From Paracentrotus lividus (lineage: Eukaryota > Echinodermata > Echinoidea > Camarodonta > Echinidae), in contig CALNVZ010003434.1 of NCBI GenBank assembly GCA_940671915.1, positions 8,871,613-8,935,612 of the forward strand: a stretch of 64,000 bases of DNA, read 5' to 3'. Shown here in pieces: positions 22,727 to 35,026 of this stretch. Position numbers and translations under genes: made by a program. Below the pieces are notes generated by a model. That model had not been told where the DNA came from and did no database searches. It worked only from the letters and a program-made list of their open reading frames with translations. The number at the start of each line of letters is the position of its first letter. Positions within the stretch are counted from its first letter, which is position 1.

Positions 22727-23464
22727 TCTTTTTAACGCCTTTCGCGAAATTGATAAATGCTTCGGCGACAATTTGGCTCCTGCAAAAAATATAAAACCTG
22801 CTCCGCCTCGATATGGGCCTCATGAAGTTTCTTCTGCTTCTTAGTTCTCCTTCTTCGTATTTGTTTTTTTTTTTTTTGAGGGGGGGGGGTTGCTGGGGGT
22901 TGTAGGCCTACCCATTACCCTCCCCCTCGCCCCACGTAGATCTGCTCCTGAATTTTTTGGCTATTGTGAGATTTTTATTCATTTTATATATTGTGGGGAA
23001 GGTGATCATTTTCATCCCGTCATTTTTTTTTTTAAAGCACTGAAAAAGGACCTTATCTTTTGAAAAAACTTTTTATCTAAAATGAAAATGGACTAATTAT
23101 TATTATTATTATTTTTATTGTTATTGTTGTTATCCTTTTTATTTTTCATTTTTGTTTAGGGGCTTCTTTTTTGGGGGGGGGGGGAGGAGAAGGCGCAAAA
23201 TTCGCAAAGGCTTGGTCATTTTACAGCCTACCGAAATCTGAAAAATCCTTGCAGCCACTCGGGAGGGCTTTAATATGTAAAGAAATGTGGTCCTTTTTGG
23301 GGTGGGGGGGGGCTACTTTCAATACTTTTAGAATTCTAAAGGAAAAAAAGAACAATACATGAGCTAATGATTTATTTTTTGTAGATTTATTTATTAATTA
23401 TTATTATTGTTATCTTTACGTACACATTTGCCCATCCACCCCCTCTCCTCCCAAAGAAAAAAAT

Positions 23465-24110
23465 ATTTGCCGCGTACCCTTGGCGTAACTAAAAGTTTTC
23501 CCGGGGGGTAGGGAGGGGGGGGTGGAGCAAAAGTGTACGTACAATTTTTTGTGTACCATTGGCGTAACCTAAAAGTTCCCAGGGGGAGGTGGAGCAATAG
23601 TGTACGTAATTTTTTTCGCGTACCCTTGATGAACCTAAAGGTTTTCCCCAGGGGAAGGGGGGGGGGCTGGAAAGTGTACGTAAAGTTTTTTGTCGCGTAC
23701 CGTTGGCGTAACCTAGAGGTTTGCCCCGGGGGAGGCATGGGCAAAAGTTACGTAAGATTTTTTTTTTTGCGTACCGGCTTGGCGTAACCTGAAGGTGTGC
23801 CGGGGGGGGGGGGGGTACAAAGTGTACGTAAATTTTTTAAGTTTTTTTCATACACTTGGCATAACCTCTAGGTTTGCCCTGGGTAAGGGGGGGGGTGATG
23901 AAAAAGTTTACGTAAAATTTTGTTTGCGTACCGGCTTGGCGTAGGCTGGGGGGGGTGGTGCAAAAGTGTAGGCTACATAACAGATTTTTTTTTTTTTTGC
24001 GTAGCCCTTGGCGTACCACGGGCTTGGTGGGGGGGGGAGTGTACGTAATTTTTTGTTTTTGTGTAGGGCCTACCCTTACTTGGCTTAACCGTAGAAGTTC
24101 TGCCCCCCAC
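23465..24110 (+). repeat. Tandem repeat, ~75-80 bp x 9
   Basis: Units begin near GCGTACCCTTGGCGTAACC and continue through a G-run to AAAAGTGTACGTAA and a T-run. Starts lie near 23472, 23549, 23620, 23695, 23769, 23848, 23927, 24000 and 24068. Units diverge in G-run and T-run length. Confidence 0.85.
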
Positions 24111-25009
24111 CCAACAATTATAATTTCATCACTCTATTATTTTGATGCCCGAAATATTTTTATTATTTGTATGAGCAGCTGGATGAAAATATGGTTGTAA
24201 TTTTCTATTTAATTAACAACCTATTTTCTGTGAAGAAAGAAATCAATCAACGGAAGAAACACAAATTAAATAATAGATATAGGCCTAATTCTTGATTATG
24301 CACTCAAGGTAGCTTTCTCACTCACTCACACCACTCTTTTGAATTTACAATTTGTATGAAGAAAAAATTTCAACTGGATGATGGAACATTAATTTTTAAA
24401 CCTAAATCTCATGTCATGACTTGATTTGCAAGCCAAATTCGCTGGGATCCTAGAGGAAAGGGGAAATATTATATTTGCATTTTAGTTTTTCTGATGGTTG
24501 TGATTCTAAATTTATTCAAAAGCTATTTTCTTTGAGGTATAACGACGTAGAAATACACGATAAATACACTTCATAAGAAAGAAATCAATTTACCTCGTTG
24601 CAGCATGTCGTCGCTCGGCTCGCACCGTACCCAGCTCAGCTTCAGCCCACTCGCTCACTCGCTCAGCCATTCACTGTCAATGCAATGTATGTACGTAGGA
24701 TCGCTGAATTTACGTATTTTTTTTCACCTTTTTACATCAAACAGGAACATTGATACCTGATGACTCTTTTTGCAAAGATAGTTGATAAACATGACTTTGC
24801 GATGGTTTTAAATGCCTATTGTAGTTTCAAAAGTCCCTTTTTTGCGCATGTGGTGATGATTTCGATTTTACCTAAATGCACGTGTGATGTGTGTACACAC
24901 AAAGAGCTTCGATGTACAGCACGTATGTTCCTAATATACGCAACCAATTGCCGCGACGTGGTAGGGGCCATATTGACATAAAAATAGGCATCGACGCAAG
25001 AGGGCAGCT
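24111..25009. other. No gene seen
   Basis: AT-rich intronic DNA. CTCGGCTCGCACC and repeated CTCACTCGCTCA near 24610-24665 are the only compositional oddities. Confidence 0.5.
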
Positions 25010-25692
25010 AATATTGTCACGTGAGGGCGGCAGTTATTTTCTCGCTTCGTCTGTCTCCAAGGCTGAAATAATTTTTCAAAATCTTCAATAAGATATCTTA
25101 ATGAGATTTAAAATGTTTTACTTACGCATTTGGTCTTGGTTTCCCCTGAATCTACCTTTTGAATTAACAATTTAAAACAATCAAACCCGATTGGCATTTA
25201 AAAACTCATTTGCTAATTAAGGCACTTGAGGGAAGATTACATATTAATTTTAAACCCAATTTGTCTTCTTTACGCATTTTCAGTGCTTATTTTGTTTCTT
25301 TTATCTTGTTTTGTAGCATATCTACCTTGATATTGTGAATTTTGGTAAAGTGAATATGAGTGATTCTTTTATTTAAAAAAATCTTTCAATTTGGGCTGAC
25401 GCTTTTCATTATCTACAAAAACATAAATATATGGGACTATGTATCCTCAAACTCTAATATGGTCAGGTGAGGGCGCTGATTATTTTCTTGCTTTGTCTCT
25501 CTCCAAGGCTGAAATAATTTGTTTAAAATTATTAGTGAAATTTCTAATATGTTTTATAATCTTCAAAGTTGTTTTACTTACGCATATTGTCGTCTTTTCC
25601 CCTGAATCTTCCATCGTAATCTAAAATTTAGACAATCAAGCCTGAGTGGTACTTAAAAACTCATTTGCTAATCGAGGCACTTGAGGAAAGGT
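25010..25692 (+). repeat. Two direct copies of a ~230-bp repeat
   Basis: The sequence at 25016-25235 recurs at 25463-25692: shared GTGAGGGCG, TCTCCAAGGCTGAAATAATT, GTTTTACTTACGCAT and AACTCATTTGCTAAT. Spacing is about 450 bp, divergence moderate. Confidence 0.8.
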
Positions 25693-25734
25693 CAATATAA
25701 TAATCTGCTAATTACACATGCGTGCTATTCTGTG

Positions 25735-25935
25735 TCGGAGGGGGGGGCTTTACGCGCCGGGCCCCCGGGTAGCCGCGCAGGGCGGGGCGCCGAAAGAGGA
25801 GGAAAGAGGGAAAAAGGGAAAAAGGAAAGAAGAAAAAAGGAGAAAAAAAAAGAGAAAGGGAGAAAAGGGGAAAGGGGAAGAAAATGAAAGAGAAGTGAGA
25901 AAGGGAAGGGGGGGGCGGGGAGAGAAAAAAAAGGT
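25735..25935 (+). repeat. GC-rich head plus GA-rich tract
   Basis: CGCGCCGGGCCCCCGGG-type head, then about 150 bp of purines (GAAAGGG, GGAAAAAG). It leads directly into the 28-32-bp minisatellite. The same order occurs, degraded, at 61310-61560. Confidence 0.8.
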
Positions 25936-27440
25936 TTCGCCAAATTGAGCTTAAACATAGGGGCGCCAAATTGACCTTAAACTTAGGGACGTCAAGTCGA
26001 CCTTTAAATTTAGGGGACGCCAAATCGACATTAAACTACAGGGGCGCCAAGTTGAGCTTAAACGTAGTGGGCGCCAGATTGAGCTAAACATATATATAAG
26101 GGCGCCAAATTGACCTTAAACTAAGGGGCGCCAAATCGACATTAAACTACGGGGGGGGGCCAAATTGAGTTTAAAGGTAGGGGTGCCATATTAAGCTTTA
26201 AACATAGGGCGTCAAAATTGACTTGTTAGCATAGGTTGGGGCGCCAAATCGACCTTAAACTCAGGGGTGCCAAATCGACCTTAAACATAGGGGCGCCAAA
26301 TCGACTTTAATGGTCTGAAAAACTTAGGGGATCTGAGACTTATTGAGCTTAAACGTGGGACGCCAAATCGACCTTATATGTTGGAGGGGGCTCCAAACCG
26401 ACCTTAAATTTAGGAGATCGACCTTAAACATAGGGGCGTTAAATCGACCTTGAATTTAGGGGTCGCCAAATCGAATTTAAACTTAGAGGGGGGGCCAAAT
26501 CGACCTTAAAATTAGGGGGCGCCAAATCAAACTTAACTTGAAGGGGTGCCAAATCGACCTTAAACATTGGGGCGCCAAATTTAGCTCAAATGTAGGGGCG
26601 CCAAAATGATCTGAAAGTTAGGGAGCGCCTTAAACTTAGGGACGTCGGATTGAGCTCAAATGTAGGGGCGCCAAATTTAACTTTAACTTAGGGGTTCCAA
26701 CTTTATCCTAAGCTTAGGAAGGGGTGCCGAATTTACCAGAAACTAAGGGGCGAAAAAAAAACAAAAACAGAGGGGGTCTTTAAAATGTTATCTATATAGA
26801 AAGAGCAAAGTTTTAAACTTCCATGTAGCAAAATTTTCGCTCGCGCTTTTCGCTCGCATATTTTTTCTATTGAGTTATTACTTTGTGTTCCTGAGGGGCG
26901 ACGATTAGGCCTGAAGTTAAGTGGCGCCAAATTGATCTTAAACTTCGGGATGCCAGATTGAGCTCAAATGTAGGGGTGCCAAATTTATCTTTAACTTAGG
27001 GGCTCCAACTATATCCTAGACTTATGGAAGTGTGCGGAATTGGCATTAAACTACGGGGGCAACAAATTGCAATTCTTTTAACTATGATCTTTATCTAGAT
27101 AGAGCAAAATTATAAAATTCCATGCCTTCTGGTTTGTATTTACATTGCAAAATTTTCGCTCGTGCTTCGCGCTCGCTTTTGTTTTTCGCCTGGTTAAACT
27201 TTTATAAAATACCAGTGCTGTTTCCACTAACTAGATTTTATATTATGGGATACCATCAATACATTTATACATTTTTTTTAATTACACATTACATTTTTTG
27301 CATTTCACAGTGACCTGAAACTAAAGGGCCCCAAATTGATTTTAAACAAAGGGACATAAAAATTAACATAAAATATGCATGTATGGCGCCAAATTGAGCT
27401 AAAACTTAGGGGCGCCAAATCTATCTTAAACTTAGAGAGG
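25936..27440 (+). repeat. GGGGCGCCAAATTGACCTTAAA minisatellite
   Basis: Around forty diverged 26-32-bp units of the type GGGGCGCCAAATCGACC plus TTAAACTTA. They are dense at 25936-26760 and sparser at 26900-27060 and 27310-27440, interrupted by AT-rich inserts carrying CTCGCGCTTCGCGCTCGC motifs (about 26830, 27155). Related units occur at 61560-61850. Confidence 0.9.
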
Positions 27441-28164
27441 GAAGCAGAATTATATAGGCCTATAGATACATAGATACAAATTCATTTTTCTTTCACATGT
27501 AAACTTACTAGGCAACACTCGTTGCTGGGCAACAAATTGGTCTTTAAATTATGGAGACCAAATTGGTCCTAAACTACAGGAGGTCGTTTCATGAAAGGAC
27601 TTGTCGGACGTTTTATCCGACAAACTGTTATAAGCTATTGAAATGCTTGCATCTGATTGGCTAAGAGCAACTTTGTCGGATAAAATGTCCGACAAGTCCT
27701 TTGATGAAATGCCCCCTGGTCTCTAGTATACATAGAGCAAAATTTTCTCTCGCGCTTCGCGCTCGCATATTTTTTCTTTCTTGCAACCAGATTATGAGGA
27801 TTATGACCACCAAAACATCAATTTATATTGGCTTGATTACACATTACCTGATGGTCAAATTTTAAAATGATTTGTATGGCTTGCTTTCAAATCTTTTTGA
27901 TGGACAAATTACAAATTCCGGCGTTCATATGATATTCTGATGAGGAGCTAAACAAAATTGAAACCCCCAAGTTTCAATGCTTTCTGGTCGTAAAGTAGAG
28001 GGGAAAAAATTCGATCGCGCTTCGTGCTCGTATTTAAAATTATTATTATTATTTATTATTTTTTTTTAGAAAAAAAACTTAAAATAAATTTTTCTTAAAA
28101 TCCTTCAACATGGATTTAAGCCGAAGGCCTATGTTTGCTTGGGGGGGGGGGTGCCATTTTTTGA
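27441..28164. other. Intronic DNA with small inverted repeat
   Basis: 27583-27720 has AAAGGACTTGTCGGACGTTT facing GTCCGACAAGTCCTTTGATG, a hairpin-forming MITE-like unit of about 130 bp. The GC-palindrome motif occurs near 27748 and 28012. No gene seen. Confidence 0.65.
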
Positions 28165-29590
28165 TTGCCCGCTGTAATTAGCTCCTCCCGTTCGTTAATG
28201 AGCAAGGACACCTCTCAAAATATGTTGGTTTTTTTTCCAGTGTGCGCGCCGCGCCCGGGTGCGCAAATACAAGTGAATATTTATATGAAGATTTGAATCA
28301 AGCTCGTTCAATTAAGGTTACTTATTTCTCACAAAACTGACCCAGAGTTATTTCCAACAAGAAAAAGTTTGTAAAAATTTTGAATATTTATGAATAATAT
28401 TTTATTTTCTCATTTTTTTTTCCTTTCGAATTTTTACAGCTTTACCGACCTTTATTTATAAATACTGTGATATATTAAAAAAAAAAAAAATTCCATCATT
28501 TCCGGGAGATGAACATGAAAAACGTTGATGTTAGAAGCTCCAGAAAACAGGTAATTTTCAACAAATTTAAACAGCGCTTTCCGTCTACCATGAAGCTACT
28601 AAGTTATGCGTGTTATGCGTATCATGCAATGTATCTAGAGGGTCAAGTTATAATAAAGTAACGTATATTAAATATAGTCAGTGAACAACAACTTGGAGGA
28701 ACAGTTGTATTTTGTGGATGTATTTAGTAATAGAGATCTAAACTAAAGGCTATAATATTCTGAAAGCTTATTAATTCGAAAAATGTTGACTAATGCAATG
28801 GCAATGAAAATGTTTTCCCATTTGTTTTGTTTGTTTGTTTGTGTTTTTTTTTAAATTATATTTTATATGATATAAAAAAGTAAAGCATTTGTCATTTATA
28901 CTTTCATAAATCGATTATGATATAAGTATGGCCAGGTAGAGTTAGCATATAGTCTACAAACATGTGTCAAACTTTGCATTGTAAAACTAATGACAATAAT
29001 TATGTTAGATACCGTAGGCTTACTTAACATTAATAGTAGCTCCATGGTACTACCGCGCAGGCCTCCATGATTAAATTACTAAATACATCCACAAAATATA
29101 CCTGTTCCTCCAAGTAACTGTTGTTTATACACTGACTATATTTAATATGAGTTACTTTATTATAACTTGACCCTCTAGATACATTGCATATATAGTATAC
29201 GCATATCTTAGTAGCTCCATGGTATACGGAAAGCACTGTTTCAATTTGTTGAAAATTATCTGTTTTCTGGAGCTTCTAACATCAACGTTTTTCATATTCC
29301 TCTCCCGGAAATGATGGAAATTATAAAAAATATATCAAAGTTTTTAAATATAAAGGTCGGTAAAGCTGTAAACATGCGAAAAGAAAAAAAAATAAATTAG
29401 AAATTAAAATATTATTCATGAATATTCAAAATTTTTACAAACTTTTTCTTGTTGGAAATAATATGTCCCTTCTGATAAATATTCATTTGTATTTGTGCAC
29501 CCGGGCGCGCACACTGGAAAATAACATATTTTGAGAGGTTTCCTTGCTCATTAACGAACGGGAGGAGCTAATTACAGCAGGCAAAGTTCG
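28165..29590. mobile_element. Long inverted repeat, ~560-bp arms
   Basis: The left arm starts GCCCGCTGTAATTAGCTCCT (about 28168) and the right arm ends with its complement (about 29590). Arms match through CGTTCGTTAATGAGCAAGG, CGGGAGATGAACATGAAAAA and ACTTGGAGGAACAG, up to about 28730 and from about 29065. The ~330-bp loop is AT-rich. Arms differ by roughly a tenth of positions. No ORF. A foldback or palindromic non-autonomous transposon. Confidence 0.88.
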
Positions 29591-30810
29591 CAAAGTTCAC
29601 GGAAGTTCACGGAACCGGTTCAGTGATTATGCTAATTATAACATTGCAACATGGATGCGCCCTCGAAACGAGCGGTTGGAACATATGTGACAGTAATTCA
29701 CTACCTTGTATTCGTTTTGTGGATAATTTCTCGCACACGACATACACGGATTGCGGAGTGAGGCAATGGCCACGTTAAAAACGTGTTGATCCTCACCGCG
29801 TGATTCTTCCGTGCTTGTGAGTTCTGTGCGAGAGGGACTGATGGCTATTGCGAAATTCTCGCAGGGAAGTCAAATGGCTCATGGCACTGCCCACTGCACG
29901 CTGTCTTCGGCAATATGCCGGCCTATTGTAGCTATTTTAAAAGTTGATTTTACCCCCTCCGGGCTTGTCTTCTAGCTTGGGTTTAAGGACATCGCCCAGT
30001 CACATTTTATCATCATCAAACACTACAATTTACACAACGCGTGGGACCGAGCTTTTTTAATTTGCTTGAAAATTATTTCAAAACCCTTTATATTGTGTTA
30101 TTTTAATTGTAACGGATTTCAAAAGGCAGCATTTAAACATAATAAATCAATGATTTATAATTATTTGTTAACGAATCGTCATCTTTTAGCAGTCAAACTA
30201 TTTTCATAAAACGATCGACGATTCTGCAAGTTGGTCACAATTATGACTGGTCATTTGTAAATGTTTAATAAATTTTGATATGGTATTATTTTATTTGCAA
30301 CGGAATGTAAAAAGCAGCACTAAAACACACGTTATCAAAAACGAATTACGTGATGGGCAAATGCTCTCTTTTTATGCCCAATTTTTTTTTTATAATGAAA
30401 GGTGATGGGATGACGATCGAGGGTTTGTCAGATTGGCCACGGAGCAACTTGTTATTATTGTATAGAAGATAGGTGAAGCAAATAATAAAGAGAGGAACAC
30501 TATATTCTTCTTCCAAGAGGAATTCCACAAGACAATTCTGTGTCAGCATACTATACTACGATGGCTACATGATGGCATTGAGAAGGCGTCACGACGTCGT
30601 GTTGCCTTCAACAGATCATCGGGCGGGTTCGTTTTCCCCTGCATTGCCTTCGTAAGGCGACAATGCGCGATGCTGCGATGCTCAACCGAAGTGAACCTTC
30701 GCAAGTCCACCGGGAGTTTTTTTTTGGCTGCCAAAGATTTTGCCGATGCATCGGAAGTTGCTGCTGAAGCCTGAAAACACTCCACCGATGGTCATTGTGC
30801 CCTTACAAAA
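29591..30810. other. No gene seen
   Basis: 29835-30000 repeats 22200-22330. 29590-29660 (GGTTCAGTGATTATGCTAAT, AACATGGATGCGCC) is similar to 55425-55480. 30340-30810 has only short frames without domain signals. Confidence 0.55.
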
Positions 30811-30965
30811 TTGTCCTGTGGTATTCCTATGGTATTTCTGAATGTCCTGTGGTATTCATATGGTATTTCTGAATGTCCTGTGGTATTCCTATGGTATTTC
30901 TATGGTACAATAAAATACCATAGAAGTAGTACCATAGGGAAATACCACACAGGAAAAGGGTACCA
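30811..30965 (+). repeat. CCTGTGGTATTCCTATGGTA repeats
   Basis: Three to four short units of CTGTGGTATTCNTATGGTAT, followed by inverted AATACCATAG-type copies. This is the leading edge of the GGTATT/AATACC field. Confidence 0.8.
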
Positions 30966-30984
30966 TAAGAATACCATACAGCAG

Positions 30985-31545
30985 TGCTGTGGTATTTGGC
31001 ACAAATACCATATGTATGGTATTGCTGTATGTTTTTTGGGCACAAATACCATATGTATGGTATTGCTGTATGGTTTTTGGCATAAATACCATATGTATGG
31101 TATTGCTGTATGTTTTTCTTGCATAAATACCATATGTATAGTATTGCTGTATGGTTTTTTTGGCACAAATACCATATGTATGGTATTGCTGTATGTTTTT
31201 TTGGCACAAATACCATATGTATGGTATTGCTGTATGTTTTTTTGGAGGGCAAAAATACCATATGTTAAGGTATTGCTGTATGGTTTTTTGGCACAAATAC
31301 CATATGTATGGTATTGCTGTATGTTTTTTTTTTGGCACAAATACCATATGTATGGTATTGCTGTATGGTTTTTTGGCACAAATACCATATGTATGGTATT
31401 GCTGTATGTTTTTTTTTTCTTTTTGTTGACACTAATACCATATGTATGGTATTGCTGTGTGGTTTTTGGCACAAATACCACACGTACGGTATTGCTGTAT
31501 GGTTTTTCGGCACAAATACCACATGTATGGTATTGCTGTGATTAG
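30985..31545. repeat. 41-bp palindromic satellite, ~13 copies
   Basis: Units carry the palindrome ATACCATATGTATGGTAT, then TGCTGTATG, a T-run and GGCACAA. Starts repeat every ~40-44 bp from about 31003. Unit length varies with the T-run. Frames of up to 244 residues cross the array because the unit lacks stops; they are satellite translations. Confidence 0.95.
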
Positions 31546-31574
31546 TGCCAAAATACCATTTATGTGGTATTTGT

Positions 31575-31980
31575 GTCAAAGTACCGTACAGCAGTACCAG
31601 ATAGCAGTACCAGACAGAAGTACCAAACAGCAGTACCATGCAGCAGTAACACACAGAAGTACCATACAGCAGTACCACACAGCAGTACCATTCAGCAGTA
31701 CCACACAGCAGTACCATTCAGCAGTACCGTACAGGGGTACCATACAGCAGTACCATACATCAGTACCATACATCAGTACCATACAGCAGTACCATACAGC
31801 AGTACCATACATCAGTACCCTACAGTAGTACCATACAGGAGTACCATACAGCAGTACCATACAGCAGTACCATACAGTAGTCCCATACAGTAGTCCCATA
31901 CAGCAGTACCATACAGCAGTACCATCCAGCAGTACCATACAGTAGTACCATACATCAGTACCATACAGCAGCTTTATACA
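31575..31980 (+). repeat. 13-bp satellite (CAGTACCATACAG)
   Basis: About thirty units of AGTACCATACAGC with variants (CATCAGTACC, CAGACAGAAG). A short remnant lies at 32083-32145. Confidence 0.95.
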
Positions 31981-31981
31981 G

Positions 31982-32245
31982 TAGTATGTAGCTTTAGATG
32001 TTCATTGTGGAAACTTTAGCAAAATACAGGCCTAATTTCTCAATAAATGAAAATGACAGTCATGTCAGATTTTATTTTCCTGTTAGTACCACACCATACA
32101 GCAGTACCATACAGCAGTACCACACTGCAGTATCATACAGTAGTATGTAGCTTTAGGTATTCATTGTTGAAACTTTAGCAAAATACAGGCCTTATTTCTC
32201 AATAAATGAAAATGACAGCCATGTCAGATATTATTTTCCTGCTCA
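31982..32245 (+). repeat. Two direct ~100-bp copies
   Basis: GTAGTATGTAGCTTTAG, then GTTGAAACTTTAGC and AATACAGGCCT...AATGACAG, occur at about 31980-32080 and 32139-32245, separated by 13-bp satellite units. The satellite and its flank were duplicated together. Confidence 0.9.
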
Positions 32246-32339
32246 TTTTTTTTTTTTTTTTTTGTTTTCTGTAGTAAGTTCCATGAACCTTAAAATTTGC
32301 TTACACTCAAACGTCACGTGGAGCGATGAAATGCACATG

Positions 32340-32371
<32 letters not shown>

Positions 32372-33427
32372 AGGTTAAGTTTGAAGCATGTTTCTGCTAG
32401 GGATGGAGCCTCTGTTTCAATCGCCCCGTGTTACAATTGTCCCAGTCTCCCCTACCGTCAGGGCGGCGATTTCATGTGATGATGTGTCGGGGCGGGGGGG
32501 GGGGGGGGGGGAGAACGGAAATCCCGGAATGGGAATTATTATAGACTCGAACGGAAGGTGTCCTAAATATTATACCCAAAATTCGAAATAGAATGATCTA
32601 TTTCACATATTATGCAGAAAACTAATGACAATTTTAAGAATATAAGGTTGGAACAAATAAAAAATATTCCACAAATACATTATATCGACCTGAAGACAAT
32701 AGTTAAATTGTTAAATCATATTGTTATTTGTTTGTGAGCGCGAAGCGCGAGCTGAACATTTTGCTTTATATTAACATTAATCATTGTATTCACTACCTGA
32801 TAATCACTACCCTTAAAGAAAATACAATTCCGAAGCATGAGTGAGAATCTCATTAATCAACGTTTTACAATATATATGTTTGTAATCCTTTTCTGAATAT
32901 GGTCACTTTTTATAAACGATACGGACCTGAAAACAAAGAATTTAAAGAAGTTTAAAAGTTTATTTCCATCACATTTGGACAAGTGGGCAAATACAAAATC
33001 TATCCAAAATACTTAGAAAAAAAATGTGAAGCTTTAAAAATCAAAGGGACACGTCCCCCTGATTGCCGCCAAATTTGGAGAGGAATTAATTATACACTAG
33101 ATCGGAATAAATAAAGCACCCCAAAGAGACATATAATATAGGCTAATATCCAAAATTCACAATAGAATGACCTACCTCACACATTATGCCAAAGTTACAA
33201 ATACAGCGTGGTAACAAATAACAGAATAAATAGATATATAGGGACCTGAAGAAAGATTATTAGTTTAATTATTGTCTGGCGTTTTTGTTTGCAAGCGAAG
33301 CACGATCCGAAGATTTTAATTGCCTGAACTTGGTACACTTTACGCACACTGTGCCTCTTCGTCTATTATATGTACATATATTTTTGTTAAGCTTTAAAAA
33401 TCGAGGGTGGACGATCCCCCAGAAAAC
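32246..33427. other. AT-rich intronic DNA, no gene
   Basis: Contains a T26 run (32341-32366) and a G20 run (about 32492-32511). GAGCGCGAAGCGCGAGC occurs at about 32737. Direct similarity between 32585-32760 and 33150-33310 (AGAATGATCTATTTCACATA versus AGAATGACCTACCTCACACA) suggests another duplication. Confidence 0.6.
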
Positions 33428-33449
33428 NNNNNNNNNNNNNNNNNNNNNN
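33428..33449. other. Assembly gap (22 N) beside a G-run
   Basis: The run of N is followed directly by 15 or more G. Probably a polymerase or sequencing stop at a G-rich structure. True length unknown. Confidence 0.99.
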
Positions 33450-33981
33450 GGGGGGGGGGGGGGGGACTCGATCGTACCCCCGTCCACCCGGGATCGCCGC
33501 CAATACCTACCGTTGTGTGGTATTGCCGCAGGATATTTGTTTTCTAAAGGATAGTTTCTTTCAGGAATTGACTAAGTGGTGTTTGACCAAGTCGACTTGA
33601 TTAGACGAAATGGGAATTAATTGATAGACCAAATGGTAATTTGACGAAGTGATTGAAGACAAACATCCAACAGGGATGAAACCAACGGGCATTAGTCAAA
33701 GAGGATTTATGGTAGCTCACTGCTGAAGTTTGGTAGTCGTATGGTATTCCTGTGGTACTTCATGTGGTACTATGGTAATTAGCTCATTTGCATTGCAAAT
33801 CAGTATTTTTGTGAAGCTTACCTCATTAACTAGTAATTCACTGCATATTAATATTTTTTCTTTTAGGGAAATATATTTCCTAAACACAAAGTAACATCAA
33901 GAGCGATAGTTTTGACATGTGCATTATTATCAAGAAATATAGAAAATAACTAACTGTGACCCAAAATATTTTTGCTAGATA

Positions 33982-34495
33982 GTGGTAAATATATACCAGT
34001 GTATGGTATCCTTGGGTGTCTGTGGCAGTCCTGTGGTAACGGCGTGTGGTATCCCTGAATTAACGGCGTGCGGTGTTCCGGTCGTAACGGTATGTCGTAA
34101 TCCTGGTAACTGTGTGCGGTATTGCTGTGTGGTACTAGTTTGGGATAATGTTATGAGTTATTTTTGTTGTATGGTACTGCTGTATGGTATTTTTTGTGGT
34201 ATTTGTGCCAAAATACCATAGGAAATCCTGTGGTATTTGTGCCAAAATACCATAGGAAATCTTGTTGTATTTTGGCTGTATGGTTCTGCTGTATGGTATT
34301 TTGTGTGGTATTTGTGCCAAAATACCATAGGAAATCCTGTGGTATTTGTGTCAAAATACCATAGGAAACCCTATGGTATTTTGGCTATATGGTACTGCTG
34401 TATGGTATTTTGTGTGGTATTTGTGCCAAAATACCATAGGAAAATCCTGTGGTATTTTGTATGGTACCGTTGTGTGGTACCACAGGATATTTTTG
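33982..34495. repeat. GGTATTTGTGCCAAAATACC palindromic repeats
   Basis: About six copies of a ~30-45-bp unit (GTGGTATTTGTGCCAAAATA plus CCATAGGAAATC) preceded by TGTGGTA/AACGGCGTG units. The inverted GGTATT and AATACC halves relate it to the 30811-31545 satellite, although the repeat unit differs. Confidence 0.88.
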
Positions 34496-35026
34496 TAAGG
34501 GTGGTTTTAAGATTGCTAATTATACTGGCTGTATCCAATAAAATGGTACAGTTGGATTTTTTTTGTTTAATTATGAAAATTAATCACAATATAATAGTAT
34601 TCAATATTTGTATAAAGGAGGAACATCAGGCATTCTTTAGCATTTATTTACTTTTAAAAATCTCATTTGGTATTGTAGATCCTAAGATATCACTTTTCTA
34701 TAATCAAGAAAATCTGTTTTGCGCATAGTGGCCACGAATTCATCGCTCCGGAAAAATTAAATGTGTGTAATATCAATCAGCTCCTCTTCGCACACATTTT
34801 TTTTTAATGTGGTGCCAAATACAGATATTATTTCAGAAAATGCCATACCTGAATTATTTCCCCCCATTGTTCCATTCTTTTTGAAACAGTCTGTAGTAGG
34901 CTACTCCAAAATGGCCCGATGCTTTCGCGATGCTTTCGTAATGCCTTCGTGTTTAGAGCAAAATTTGGGTTTTTTCCACCATCGTGTGTCCATCGCTGCT
35001 AACCTTCGAGACATTGTGACGCGGGC
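34496..35026. other. No gene seen
   Basis: The end (34960-35026: CATCGTGTGTCCATCGCTGC, CATTGTGACGCGGGC) matches the right end of the element at 58654-58970. It is a truncated copy. Confidence 0.55.

Noticed and set aside
23465..24110. CRISPR-like array
   Set aside because: A eukaryotic locus; the units are contiguous diverged tandem repeats, not identical repeats with unique spacers.
30811..31545. Open frame of 244 codons on + and several of 120-193 codons on -
   Set aside because: They run through the 41-bp and 13-bp satellites, whose units lack stops in several frames; the proteins are pure repeat translations.
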